Below are positions 23,331 to 33,971 of a stretch of 64,000 bases of DNA, in pieces (position 1 is the stretch's first letter; every line of letters begins with the position of its first letter). A program made the position numbers and the translations under genes. This stretch comes from Siderastrea siderea (taxonomy: Eukaryota > Cnidaria > Anthozoa > Scleractinia > Rhizangiidae), in NCBI GenBank assembly GCA_964030785.1, contig OZ034967.1, positions 58,425,665-58,489,664 on the forward strand. The letters run 5' to 3'. The notes beneath the pieces were generated by a model. The model worked only from the letters and a program-made list of their open reading frames with translations, did no database searches and was not told the origin of the DNA.

Positions 23331-23789
23331 CCGTGTGGCACTAAATTTTTGCGGGTTCTAATTTTTGCGATTTTTGCGGTTTTTTTCGCGATCCGCAAAA
23401 ATAAATTTCAACAAAATAAATTTACCGTAAATTTTCTTTCCGCAAAAATTTACTCCACTGGAGAAATTATACACAAAAATACTGGTTTGAAGGAGAAAAT
23501 GCTATAGATAACTTGATGGATAATACATCAAGTGGTACCCTAGTTAGTGTCGATCCATTGTAGTGTAATAGAGTGACATTCCCATGTTGTTTTATTTCAA
23601 TTGCATGTACTCATTATAAAAAACGAAAATGTTATCTGTTCCTTTTGAACGCGACTTCCAGAAAATCGCAAAAATTAATTCCCAGTAAGAAAAACCAGTC
23701 TTTCCCAATCGCAAAAATTAGTTTCCGTAAAACCCAAAAAATCACCAATCCGCAAAATTGAACTCCCGCAAAAATTTTGTTCCACACGG
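23331..23789. mobile_element. 459-bp MITE with TA duplication
   Basis: The left end CCGTGTGGCACTAAATTTTT and the right end AAAATTTTGTTCCACACGG are inverted, and TA flanks each side (23329-23330 and 23790-23791). GCAAAAATT motifs repeat inward from both ends. A second copy with the same ends and TA flanks is at 57017-57548. The TA target suggests a Tc1/mariner-derived non-autonomous element. The 62-aa frame inside is not coding. Confidence 0.85.
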
Positions 23790-23833
23790 TAAGTCACACA
23801 TATAAAGGATAATGCCCGAAATTGGTGACTCTT

Positions 23834-24145
23834 TCAATAACAAAGTATTGAAAAAAGAAAAAGACTACTCGTATTAATGAGAACTGCACTGTTATTGCCA
23901 ACGAACCGGAGCATTGATTTAAGGACTTTTTTCATGTTAGCCTGAACGTGCATGTGATTAATCTCAATGACAAGGACCAAGGTCCTTTTGTTTTCCTTGT
24001 CCGTGTACAGGGTCTCAAATCGGGTATCCTGAAGCCCAACAATTTTTGCCTTGGAACACCGGGGATTAATTGAATTCGCAAATTTGACCAACTCCCACTC
24101 AATGGCTCCATAGCGGAGCTCCTTTGCGGGTCGCAGGCCTGCCAA
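23834..24145 (-). CDS. 103-aa open frame of unknown type
   Basis: The minus-strand frame begins MAGLRPAKELRYGAIEWEL and includes YTDKENKRTLVLVIEINH and VLKSMLRFVGNN. Its composition is protein-like, with mixed charged and hydrophobic runs, and it is open without low complexity. I recognise no domain and found no second copy or splice partner here. It may be an exon fragment or an element relic. Confidence 0.3.
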   Translation of the reverse strand: MAGLRPAKELRYGAIEWELVKFANSINPRCSKAKIVGLQDTRFETLYTDKENKRTLVLVIEINHMHVQANMKKVLKSMLRFVGNNSAVLINTSSLFLFSILCY

Positions 24146-24469
24146 AGCGAAGCCCCAAAGTCATAGAATGTGTATATCTATGCGAGTCAATTTTGATGGT
24201 CATGAAAGTACAACGGCGACAGACGTCTGTCGTACCATCCTTCATGTCAAAATAAGGTGTCTTTGAATACTCGCGCTTTTACAGACAGCTGGTGAAAAAT
24301 GGTGAACTTCCCTCGAACTCACCCTTTAAGTTATAAACTCTCTTCTTTGAGGATTCAAGTGAAAAGAACGTACCTTCATAGATTTTTTAAATCTCATTTA
24401 AGACGGATAAAGAGCAAAAACAATTAACTGCGGTGATCCCTTTCTCTTCTTCAACAGGTTAAATGGATT

Positions 24470-24690
24470 TTAGCTCATACACCCATCATATATTCGTCAT
24501 TTCACAAGGATGATTAATAAAACATGCAAATTTGACCAGGTTCCAGGCTCAGTTGTTTCACACCAATGATCCCTTTTACTTCGCGTCTCTCTCCCGCAGT
24601 TCCGAATGAATTTACTCATGGTTCATGGGATCAGTTATATCAGCAATTTGTTCGCCACGTTTTTGCTAAGGATATTTCTTGAAAGCAAGA
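24470..24690. mobile_element. SINE body fragment
   Basis: ATATTCGTCATTTCACAAGG, CCGCAGTTCCGAATGAATTT and TTTACTCATGGTTCATGGG correspond in order to modules at 18410-18560 and 31430-31870. No tRNA head is visible. Confidence 0.5.
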
Positions 24691-25081
24691 CTTTACCTCT
24701 CTCTGAAGAAGGTTTTCAAATAACAGACAATACAGATAGAAAGTAGGTTGTGGAATTCGCTAAGCTACCTCCTTTATTTGAACAACATTGAGGAATTATT
24801 TAAGGAGTATTAAAAAAATTCTTGCATATTTCCTTCTTGGCTTCAACAGTTTGTTATGTTTGACTTGAAGTCGTTAATAAAGAGAACAAAAATTTCTAAG
24901 CAATCATCGTATAATAACCTTTGGATGCAGAGGTCCCCGCAACGCGTAAATAAACCGCTCTGCAGGTTCGGTATTGCCAGTCTCTGGTGTAGAAATGCTG
25001 GAGCCAGACGTCACTCGAAGTGTAATAGAACAAAACTGAATGCAACGGGCTGGCTCCACGGCAAAGAGCTGATTTATTTAA

Positions 25082-25124
25082 TGGCCAATATTTCGGCTAA
25101 CAAAATTAGCCTTCCTCAGGGCCA
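25082..25124 (-). ncRNA. hammerhead ribozyme-like motif, minus copy
   Basis: On the minus strand the order is stem I TGGCC, core CTGAGGA, an extra A, stem II GGCTAA/TTAGCC with loop TTTTG, core GAAA, a 2-bp stem III (TA) with TT at the cleavage position, and stem I partner GGCCA. Stem I pairs over 5 bp and stem II over 6 bp without mismatch. This is the minimal short-stem-III form known from Penelope-like elements. The extra A before stem II is non-canonical, so self-cleavage is uncertain. Confidence 0.65.
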
Positions 25125-25154
25125 GAGCTATATTATTCTCCTTCAGTAAAGCTC

Positions 25155-25197
25155 TGGCCCTGAGGAAGGCTAATTTTGTTAGCCGAAATATTGACCA
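25155..25197 (+). ncRNA. hammerhead ribozyme-like motif, plus copy
   Basis: The same motif lies in inverted orientation 30 bp away, with CTGAGGA at 25160-25166, stem II at 25168-25184 and GAAA at 25185-25188. The stem I partner is GACCA instead of GGCCA, giving one mismatch. Together with the minus copy it forms a long hairpin, so a transcript through both would fold on itself. Confidence 0.62.
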
Positions 25198-25312
25198 CTA
25201 AATAAATCAGCTCTTTGCCGTAGTGCTAGCCTTGCATTCAGTTTTGTTCAATTATCGTACAGTTAATTCTACAGCTTCGGCCAATTATCAATGTGCTGAA
25301 AGATGGTTTTAT

Positions 25313-28300
25313 CCCGGGGGGGCGACTCCCATATGAAAGTGACGGGGATGCTTGTCGTCTCGCTTAGGGTTGTAAATTGCAGATTTTGGTCTCACTTAGG
25401 GTGTTGAGGACGGAAAGCCTATATTTTTACCCACACAGGTATCCCTTAGGGTTGTGTGTGAAGAAATATCTATATTATACTGTGTTAGTGGTCTAGAGCA
25501 GCACAGAAATCTATGGCGCGTTATCAGGGTCAAAATTCAATGTACAAACTTTTTCCAGTTTGAGTTTCGAAACAAGTCTTTTTGCGTACAATTACTTTCT
25601 AATTGCAGCTCTTTTTCCAGTTTGAATTTCGAAACAAGTCTTTTCGCTTACAATTACTTTTTAATTGCAGCTCTTACTGCATGCTTAATTGTGAATGGAG
25701 TTTATCTTGGCATTACCTGCTAAACAGTACTTCTTTTTGCGCGTTTGTTGAGGTGAATAGAGTATCACTACATTAAAAAACTACTTGTGAAATGTTTATC
25801 TGTATGATGTTTGCGAGCCACCCTACGATAGTCGTTCACATTCTCTTGATAAGGCAGATAAGGCTCTGTTTACAGTGCATCACCGGCGCCGTACGTCTTG
25901 CTCCGGTGCGATCGAAATCACGCTGACTTTGCCGATTTCCGGTTTATCAACATACAATTACTTTTGACAAATTTTCTGCGATAAGTCTTCCTCGACAAAT
26001 TTTCTGCGAAAAATCAACCAGGCGTTCCAATGGACAGACCACGTGCTTTGAGGAAGTCACGTGATTCAGTCTCCCATGATGCGCTTCAATCCTAAATTGT
26101 CACACAATTTTGTCACATCATTTAGAGATTTCTCCGTGTCGTCAATGTATCTTTCCCACTCAAGTGGTTTAGTATTGCTTTGGCTAATTATCTCCGTCTC
26201 AACCGAAGACATAAAGATGTTTGCGAAAGCGATTGCCATCTTTGTGCCCATTGCGGTTCCGGGTATATGGAGAGAGTTCTTATCGTTGAATTCAAATGAA
26301 TTTTCTTGAAGGATAAGCCTTAGAATTTCTCCGAGGGATTGGGTGGGGATGAGGGTGTTGTCCCCGTAGAAATTCTCGTATGTTCTGCATACTGTGTTTA
26401 TTCCCTCCTCCTGTGGGATATTTGTGTATAGGCTGGTAATTAACGTCTAGAGAGACTAGAAATTTGCCCTCTGGAAGGGTTGTCCTTTCTATGAAATTTA
26501 CAAAGTCAGTCGTATCCTTAAGATGTGACTTTTGTGACTTAGCTATAGACTGAAATATGCTGTCAACAAATGCTGATATTCGTTCGGTGGGTCCGTCATT
26601 TCCTGCAACAATAGGCAGACCAACAGGTGTTGGTTTGTGAATCTTTGTGAGAGTGTAGAAAACGGGTACTCTTGGTGGGTTGGGAGTCTGTGATAACCAC
26701 TCGACAGTCATTTCGTCAATGTAGTTTCCCTGATAGAGTTCTTCGGCCAGTTGTTTAACTTTTTGGGAAATTGCTTCTACCATCGGTTCTTCAAGGGGTG
26801 TGTAGTTGTTTCTGTCGTCTAGTAGGATCTGACCCTTCTGTGTTTTATCTCGTTTGTTCATAATGACTATGGTAGTGCCTTTATCCGCTTTCTTGACGTT
26901 TATTTCAGAGTAATTTTTTAGCTTTGTAATAGCTTTTCTTTCGTTAAGCGGTAAGTTGTGTTTCGGTTTGGTTATCGGTGTTTGCGCAAGTTGCATTTTA
27001 ATTTCTTCCAGGTACATGTAGCCCTCTAAAGCAACTGACTGTTGAACTGGCGGTTCCCAGTTAGAATTGACATAGAAGGGGTGGATGTTATTATCTTCGC
27101 CGTGATATAAGTACGGAGCCGCATTCTCCTAGCAAAATCTTTGAAGTCTGTTAACAGTTGTTTTCTCAATGCGGTTTCGTTTGTTATTGGCGTGGGTACA
27201 AACTTCAACCCCCGGGAGAGGAGATTAACTTGATCAGTTGTCAATTTAATATTTGAGAGGTTCTTTTGTATTTTCTCTTAGATTCTGTTTTTTAGCTGTT
27301 GTATCTTTATGGTTTTTTTTCTTTATTTCTTTGTGTCTTTTGTTCTTAACATTGCGCTTTCCTATTATATCCCCCCTTTGCTTGCTAGTTAACGCACTCA
27401 GAGAGCAGACAGGGATAAGCTTCAACAGTTTTATTGTTCATTTCTTCAAGTTTTCTCATCATTTCATTGACTTCTTGTAGTCGTTTCACTAGATTAGTGG
27501 CAATAGTTTGTACACTTTATGGAAAGTTGTCGAACATGTGCTAGACTGGGGGCGTGCTGTTAAACTTGCCCGATTTGAGTGTTTGTCTCTTTTAGGTTTA
27601 CACGATTTGGCTCTGCGCAACTTGTCCTGGTTGCGTTCGATACGGCGATAGTGTAAGAACGTCTGTTCGGCTTCTTTTCTGATCGCTTTTATGTCGGGGT
27701 AAATTTTCGCTTTTGCGTCGTAGCGTAAGTCTTTTGGGCATGTGCCCCTGTCCATGTTTTCTTTCAGTCTCAAGACTGATTGTTCCGATTTTTCTATTTT
27801 CCTTTTGAGCCGGCGAGATCTCGTCGGGGGCGATCTGTCACGCCCTTGTGGGGAGGGACTCGATCAGCGCGTCAACAGGACGTATTAAGTTAACAATTTA
27901 TTTGGCAATTCAGTTTGTGTTTCTGATAAAATCTGCCGTCTCTACCAGACGTTGAGCGCACTCGCGCCAGACGTTTGGAGCCATTAGCGAAATCAAAACA
28001 ACGAAGAGAAAAACAGCACAACACGGAGAAATCTCTAAATGGTGTGACAAAATGGTGTGACAAAATTGTGTGAGAATTTAGGATTGAAGCGCATGGGAGA
28101 CTGAATCACGTGACTTCCTCAAACCACGTGGTCTGTCCATTGGAACGCCTGGTTGATTTTTCGCAGAAAATTTGTCGAAGAAGACTTATCGCAGAAAATT
28201 TGTCAAGAGTAATTGCATGTTGATAAACCGGAAATCGGCAAAGTCAGCGTGATTTCGATCGCACCGGAGCAAGACGTACGGCGCCGGTGATGCACTGCAA

Positions 28301-28920
28301 ACAGAGCCTTATCAAGAGAATGTGTACTAAGAGTTTAGATATTTACAAAATGAATTTGCGTGCAAGGCGACTATCGTAGGGTGGCTCGCAAATTAAACAT
28401 CACACAGACAAACATTTCACAAGTAATTTTTTAATGTAGTGATACTCTATTCACCTCAACAAACGCGCAAAAAGAAGTACTTTTTAGCAGGTAATGCCAA
28501 GATAAACTTCATTCACAATTAAGCATGCAGCAAGAGCTGCAATTAAAAAGTAATTGTAAGCGAAAAGACTTGTTTCGAAATTCAAACTGGAAAAAGAGCT
28601 GCAATTAGAAAGTAATTGTACGCAAAAAGACTTGTTTCGAAACTCAAACTGGAAAAAGTTTGTACATTGAATTTTGACCCTGATAACGCGCCATAGAAAT
28701 CGCCGTTGTTGAAATTTACTCATAGAAGACAGCATTCGATTGCAACATCTTTAGCGCAATTAACATCTCTATAGCTCTTATTTAGTTGTCTGTTTTTGCA
28801 TGGTCTCCCTTAGGGGTTAAATAAAGCTGGAGCCACGCCCAGATTGGTCTCCTTTAGGGTGTTAATTCTAATTTTCCGACGAGCATCCCCGTCACTTTCA
28901 TATGGGAGTCCCCCCCCGGG
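25313..28920. mobile_element. 3.6-kb foldback element with 8-bp TSD and a Penelope RT in its loop
   Basis: The left arm 25313-26139 and right arm 28021-28920 are near-identical inverted repeats of 827 and 900 bp, beginning CCCGGGGGG..ACTCCCATAT. GGTTTTAT directly flanks the element at 25305-25312 and 28921-28928. A paralogous segment at 29756-29890 carries the empty site, with a single GGTTTTAT at 29803-29810. The arms hold CTTAGGG-type modules near the ends and a tandemly doubled segment at 25550-25680. An 8-bp TSD is shared by the hAT, P and Merlin groups. Long foldback arms recall Galileo (P group), but no transposase is present, so classification is open. Confidence 0.93.
26140..27773 (-). 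pseudogene. Penelope-like reverse transcriptase, 3' truncated
   Basis: Minus-strand pieces in order: an N-terminal basic region (27773-27489), TDQVNLLSRGLKFVPTPITN (27240-27180), KKADKGTTIVIMNK, VFYTLTKIHKPTPVG, GPTERISAFVD, LVSLDV (motif A aspartate), then after a 1-nt frame change near 26445 GTAMGTKMAIAFANIF and WERYIDD with the catalytic DD at 26140-26145. The order and wording match Penelope-like element RTs. The frame is interrupted near 27260-27480 and 27017-27030. The coding sequence stops at the arm boundary just after YIDD, so the thumb and the GIY-YIG endonuclease are absent. It is non-functional on its own. Confidence 0.92.
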
Positions 28921-28928
28921 GGTTTTAT

Positions 28929-29890
28929 GATATCGTTGTTGCATTTCTGTTGTTCTTTTAGAGCTAATCTACTGAAAACAAGCAAACAACTAGCCTGGTT
29001 GTGTATCAGCGAATATATTCATGAAGCAAATTTAAAATGTCCTATATAACGACGACAGGAGAAACAGATTGGAAATAGTTTATATCAGTTTTTTCACTGG
29101 ATAGCTTAAGACTCACCTCTGAACGCGGTTTATCAACCTTCTTCCGCTCGTGAACGAAATTAACACAACCCAACTTTTCTATTGATCGGCAATATATCAT
29201 TAGCAATTCTAAATTGGGAAATGTTGTTTTGAATGTAATTGAAAACAAACCGTTGCTATTAGCATTCCATAATTCAAAATGAAAATTAATAAGGAACGTA
29301 AAGTAGAAATTAGCACTACTTGACAGGAATTCCGATGTTTTCTTTTGTTTACTTCTGACTTTTTAGCATTGACTATTTAATTTTTATTTCACGGGTTATG
29401 TAAGATCACACAAACTCCTTTTCAAAAAGAGGTCATAAAACAAAATTCGTAAATGATTAATTTGATTTTTGTAGCCAGGTGTATTACATAAATTGTTCGT
29501 TGATTCCACAGGTTTCTTGTAGGTTGGGATACATAAAAAAAGGATAAAATGAAATGCAAGTTGTTAGTTTTTAGCTCTTTTTTGACGAATGGGATCATGA
29601 TACAAATAAATCCCGTCAAAAGTGGCCGACATTTTATTCCCTTCCGGCGTGATGTGTAGAATGTGATAGATCAATAGGCGTGAAGATTTCTCAGCTTGAA
29701 ATAAAATATCAACTAAAACGGAACAAAATTTACTAAGCAATTGTTGTTCAGTAGAGGACTTTAGTTGTACGGCTTCGACCAATTATCAGCTTGCTGAAAG
29801 ATGGTTTTATGAGGTCGTTGTTACATGTCTGTTGTTCTTTTCTAATCACTGAAGACAAGCAAGCAACTAGCCTGGTTGTGTATAAGCGAA
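28929..29890. repeat. locally duplicated segment U, copies 1 and 2
   Basis: Sequence right of the foldback (28929-29300: CTAGCCTGGTTGTGTATCAG, GACTCACCTCTGA, CAATTCTAA) recurs at 29811-29890 together with 30890-31230, and again at 33100-33560. The 29756-29890 copy shows the sequence without the foldback. No recognisable coding potential is shared among copies. Confidence 0.8.
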
Positions 29891-29932
29891 TATATTCATT
29901 CTACACATCACACTGAAGGGAATAAAATGTCG

Positions 29933-30830
29933 GTATCCCGTGTGTCATCATGACAGTAAATTTACAAACAACAGAGATAAACTTTAAAAAACTGCTAGCC
30001 TGAACAGTTTTCAAAAACCTCAATTGCAATCCGTGTTAATCTTCTTCAATTTGGCCTATCGGTGCCTTCTTTTGTATTAGCTGTGTTATTTGTTAGATTT
30101 TAGAGTTCGCGACACTGACTTGCTGACTCCGGAAGAGCAAACCGGATTTAACGATTACGTCATAAGACCATGCTTTAACGTGTACGTTTGAGATAAAGCG
30201 ACCACTTCGCTTTTTTACTAATTTCTACAGATTCTGACCATGTGTTTGTCTCAATCAATAATCTGTTTTTATATAACAAATATGTATCCCGTGTGTCATC
30301 ATGACAGTTAATTAACAAACAACAGGGATAAACTTTAAACTGAAACTGTTAGTCTGAACAGTTTTCAAAAACCCCAATTGCAATCCGTGTTAATCTTCTT
30401 CAATTTGGCCTTCGGTGCCTTCTTTTGTATTAGCTATGTTATTTGTTAGATTTTAGAGTTCGCGACACTGACCTGCTGACTCCGGAAGAGCAAACCGGAT
30501 TTAACGATTACGTCATAAGACCATGCTTTAACGTGTTTGAGATAAAGCGACGACTTCGCTTCTTTACTAATTTCTACAGATTCTGACGATGCGTTTATCT
30601 TAATCCATAATCTGTTTTTATACGACAAATATGTATCCCGTGTGTCATCATGACAGTAAATTTACAAACAACAGAGATAAACTTTAAAAAACTGTTAGCC
30701 TGAACAGTTTTCAAAAACCCCAATTGCAATCCGTGTTTTAAAATCTTCTTCAATTTGGCCCATCGGTGCCTTCTTTTTTATTAGCCGTGTTATTTGAATC
30801 TTTCATCAATGTTTTAAGTGATTATTTTTA
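29933..30830. repeat. about 350-bp tandem repeat, 2.5 copies
   Basis: Units start at GTATCCCGTGTGTCATCATG (29933, 30284 and 30633), giving periods of 351 and 349 bp. Each contains GCAATCCGTGTTAATCTTCT and CGGAAGAGCAAACCGGATTT. The third unit ends early near 30800. The array sits inside segment U between its left part (29756-29890) and right part (from 30890). Confidence 0.92.
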
Positions 30831-30879
30831 TGTTTCGCTCAATTGGTGGTCAGGTCTCAGTGGCTAAATTTGGCTACAT

Positions 30880-31330
30880 TTCGTGATACAGCTTCTTTAA
30901 GACTCACCTCTGAGCTTTATATCAACCTTCCGCTCGTGAACGACTTTAACACAACTCAACTCCCACACCACTTTTCTACTGATCAATACTATGCCATTAG
31001 CAATTCTAAGTCAGTTGGGAAATTATCAACGTTGTTTTGAATGTCATTGAAAACAAAACGTTGCTATTAGCACTCCATAATTCCAAATGAAAATTAATAA
31101 GAAGCGTGAAGTAGAAATTAGCACTATTCGACACGAATTCCGATGTTTTCTTTTGTTACTTTTGACTTTTTAATTTTTGTTTCACGGGTTTTGTAAGACC
31201 ACACAAACACCTTTTTTAAAAAGAGGTCAAATAAAATTCAAAGCATGTGTGAATGACTTATTTAATTTTTGTAGCGAGGTATATTATGGAAACTGTTCGT
31301 TGATTCGACAGTTTTCATTTTTCCTTGCTA
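30880..31330. repeat. segment U, copy 2 right part
   Basis: AAGACTCACCTCTGAGC, CGCTCGTGAACGA, CATTAGCAATTCTAAGT and TTGAATGTCATTGAAAACAA correspond in order to 29108-29280 and 33330-33490. The 65-aa frame at 30843 is not conserved in the other copies. Confidence 0.75.
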
Positions 31331-31439
31331 TATTGGCTATGCTCTCTTCGCACTAAGTCGTTACTATGGTAAATTTAGTCACGACAGCTGCAACAGCTGC
31401 GATGATCGCCTCTCGATCTGCAATTCTTTCTCCTACAGT

Positions 31440-31870
31440 TCATAAGAATTTGTCATGCACTCATCATGTATATTCACCATTTCTCGGGAATAACAGGGCC
31501 AGCTCTTGCCAATGGCATTGCTCAAGGCGATACTGAGCGTCAGTTGAACCGCTATCGCAAAGGTCGTGGTTTCGAATCCTGCGAAAGTCCAAATTTTTTT
31601 AAGACTTTGTTTGCAACTTGTTAAGTTGCTTTATAATTTTGGGCGATTTCTTTCTCTTTAATTCTTTCCCCCGCATTTCGATTCATATGAATTTAATTCA
31701 GGTATTCTTTATAAATATATATCGGTCAACTCCCAGGGTCAAGGGATTCATACCAATCATCTCAGTTTGTCTTCCCGATTCTGTCTTCCACGGTTCATAT
31801 GAAATTACTTGCGATTGTTACACGCATCAAAAGCAAGTAAAGGAATCCATGCAATGTTACATTTGTTACA
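31440..31870 (+). mobile_element. tRNA-derived SINE with body
   Basis: CCAATGGCATTGCTCAAGGC is a degraded A-box region and GTGGTTTCGAATCCTGCG (B box 31568-31579) a B box. The tail AAATTTTTTTAAGACTTTG matches the style of the 18.7-kb SINEs. Body modules TCAACTCCCAGGGTCAAGG and GTTCATATGAAATTACTTGC follow. Confidence 0.65.
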
Positions 31871-32070
31871 TATCAAGCAACCTTTTTGCAACCTTTTCGC
31901 TTTTCCAAAGTGCGATTACTAGTTGCTACTGGCAATCTATCTGAAAAGCAAGGCTTCACCTCAATTAACAAAGGTGTCAAATAACATAAAAGGTAACGAC
32001 TTTTTGACGCTCATTTTAAGCGAATATAAAACGACTGTTCCCTGACTTGTTATGATTTTTATTTGCCTTG

Positions 32071-32073
<3 letters not shown>

Positions 32074-32142
<69 letters not shown>
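32074..32142. repeat. (TAA)n microsatellite, about 23 units
   Basis: A pure TAA/ATA triplet run, producing poly-Asn and poly-Tyr frames on the two strands that are not genes. Confidence 0.97.
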
Positions 32143-32144
<2 letters not shown>

Positions 32145-32149
32145 GGTGC

Positions 32150-33030
32150 TTGAAAAACGCATTTTACAACACATGGAACTCTCAATGCTTTTTACAACAA
32201 GTTATATAAACCTCGCTTATAAGAATACTTTTGGATCACAGCTTATTCCCAAGTTAGCAATAGACAGTCGTTTAAAAGCCTTTAAGAAAATACTCTTTGT
32301 ACACTGTCAGGTAATACAAAAGATTATAAAACCAGTAAAATCAGTTTAAGTAACAGTAAATCGAGTTGTAAGGTAGTAGTATTGCCGTTTTCCCTTCTAA
32401 TAAAAATAAAACTCGTCAGAAGTGGCAATGTGGGATTTTCTCCTCACTCTTCTCCATAAATGTCTCCTGGTACTAGTTGGGAGAATTTCATTACACAGTA
32501 CAACATTTTTATGTTTGGTGATCATCACCTTTATTCTCGTGACCTGTATGTTTGATCAAGTAGTGATACTGTAAGGAGAAATTAGATTCCTGTCACCACT
32601 GTGGCTTTACTGAGGGTTGAAGATCACGAGTATAAGTCCACAGTGAAAGTTATGGTCCCATGAAGGTGATTTCTTGTCTTCTTGAGGTAACACATAAAAT
32701 ACCGAAAACCCTAAAGAAAAACAATTAAAGAGTGGAGCAACTAGAGTGAACGTTTCGTGTTTTTTTAAGTTGCCGCTACCGTGATTTGATCGCCGCAATG
32801 CCCCTTTACTTTAAATCGTTACCTAGGAGAACTCTCAGATGATGATCAGTGTTTAGTTAGTGTTAGTTTTTTACGTCATAACTGTAGTGAATAACTGTTT
32901 TAGTGATATCTTAAAAAAGCTTTTGCTCTACCACACATAGGTAGACTTCAACAAATTGAACCTGTATCTGTGAGAGGAGAGCCACTAAAGACATTAAAAG
33001 ATATTGGACATTTAGTACTCTGTAGTTCAG
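32150..33030. other. no recognisable gene
   Basis: A/T-rich unique sequence with frames of at most 63-93 aa, the longest running out of the TAA microsatellite. Nothing was recognised. Confidence 0.4.
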
Positions 33031-33039
33031 TAAAGAGAA

Positions 33040-33760
33040 CAAAAAATTACTGATCAATTACATAACATCGAACAGTAAAGGGTTTCAATAAATGATTCGG
33101 GCAATTATTCTGTAAAAAATTGTTCTTCTGATGTCGTTGTTACCTTTCTGTTGTTTCATTCTAATCTACTGAACAAAGCAAGAACTATCTTATAGTCCGA
33201 TTGTGTGTAAGCGAATACGTTCATGTCGCAAATACGAAATGTTCTGTAACGACAACAGGAGTAAAGCAGGTTTGGAAGATTTTATATTACAAACAGTTCT
33301 TCTACTGGATTGCCGTTTTGGACTCACCTCTGAGCTTTTACCAACCTTCTTACACCCGTTATATTAACAGTGTCAACAGACCTCAACTCCCACGTCCACT
33401 TATTCTATTGATTAATACTGTATATCCATTAGGAATTCTAAGCTGGGAAATTATCAATCTTGTTTTGAATGTCATTGAAAACAAAAAGTTGCTATTATAA
33501 GCACTCCAGTGATTTTACATATCCCGTAAAATAGAAATTAGCACTATGGAACACGAATTCCGTTAGTTTCTTTTGTCGTTTACTTGTAATTTGATCGAAT
33601 TTGTGAGCAGTCACAAACTAATTTTGTTTAATCGGTCATGTAACCACTAACTTCTTTTCAAAGGCATTTTGGGAATAACAATGAGATGTTTATAACATGT
33701 TTGTTGGTTGGACAATTTTTTCTTTGCTATATTCGCTACGTTCGCACGCAGTCATATAAA
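33040..33760. repeat. segment U, copy 3
   Basis: GTCGTTGTTACCTTTCTGTT, GCGAATACGTTCATG, GACTCACCTCTGAGC and CACGAATTCCG correspond in order to 28930-29340 and 30890-31145. This copy has neither the foldback nor the 350-bp tandem array. Confidence 0.78.
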
Positions 33761-33910
33761 TTGATCATTTCACGGGAATAACAGGGGCGTAGCTACCTGT
33801 ATGCACAGACGCAAGTGCGTACGTGAAAAAGTCGAAAATAAATTAATGATAAGCGATCGGAGCGCTTCAATGATCCCAAAAAAGCAACTTACGTTAGTAC
33901 GTGTTAGTAC

Positions 33911-33945
33911 GTGTATAATACATTGACAACTTGTCAATGTATTAT
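33911..33945. repeat. perfect 17-bp inverted repeat at the R4 edge
   Basis: GTATAATACATTGACAA, a central C, and its exact reverse complement form a cruciform-capable site. It marks the left boundary of R4, suggesting a head-to-head junction of two R4 ends. Confidence 0.8.
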
Positions 33946-33971
33946 ACATGTACTAATACACAGTAAGGTAA

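Larger units (their letters stand above)
24912..25249. mobile_element. 338-bp hammerhead-bearing insertion
   Basis: The segment is flanked by near-identical CAATCATCGTA (ending 24911) and CAATTATCGTA (25249-25259), consistent with a TSD of about 10-11 bp. The flanks join to give sequence similar to unit U copies near 29720-29770 and 33030-33060. Its right two thirds (25030-25253) is an inverted repeat carrying two ribozyme-like motifs. Such inverted terminal copies are typical of Penelope-like elements, but no protein-coding part remains. Confidence 0.6.

Noticed and set aside
31961..32185. Poly-tyrosine and poly-asparagine frames
   Set aside because: These are products of the TAA microsatellite on the two strands.
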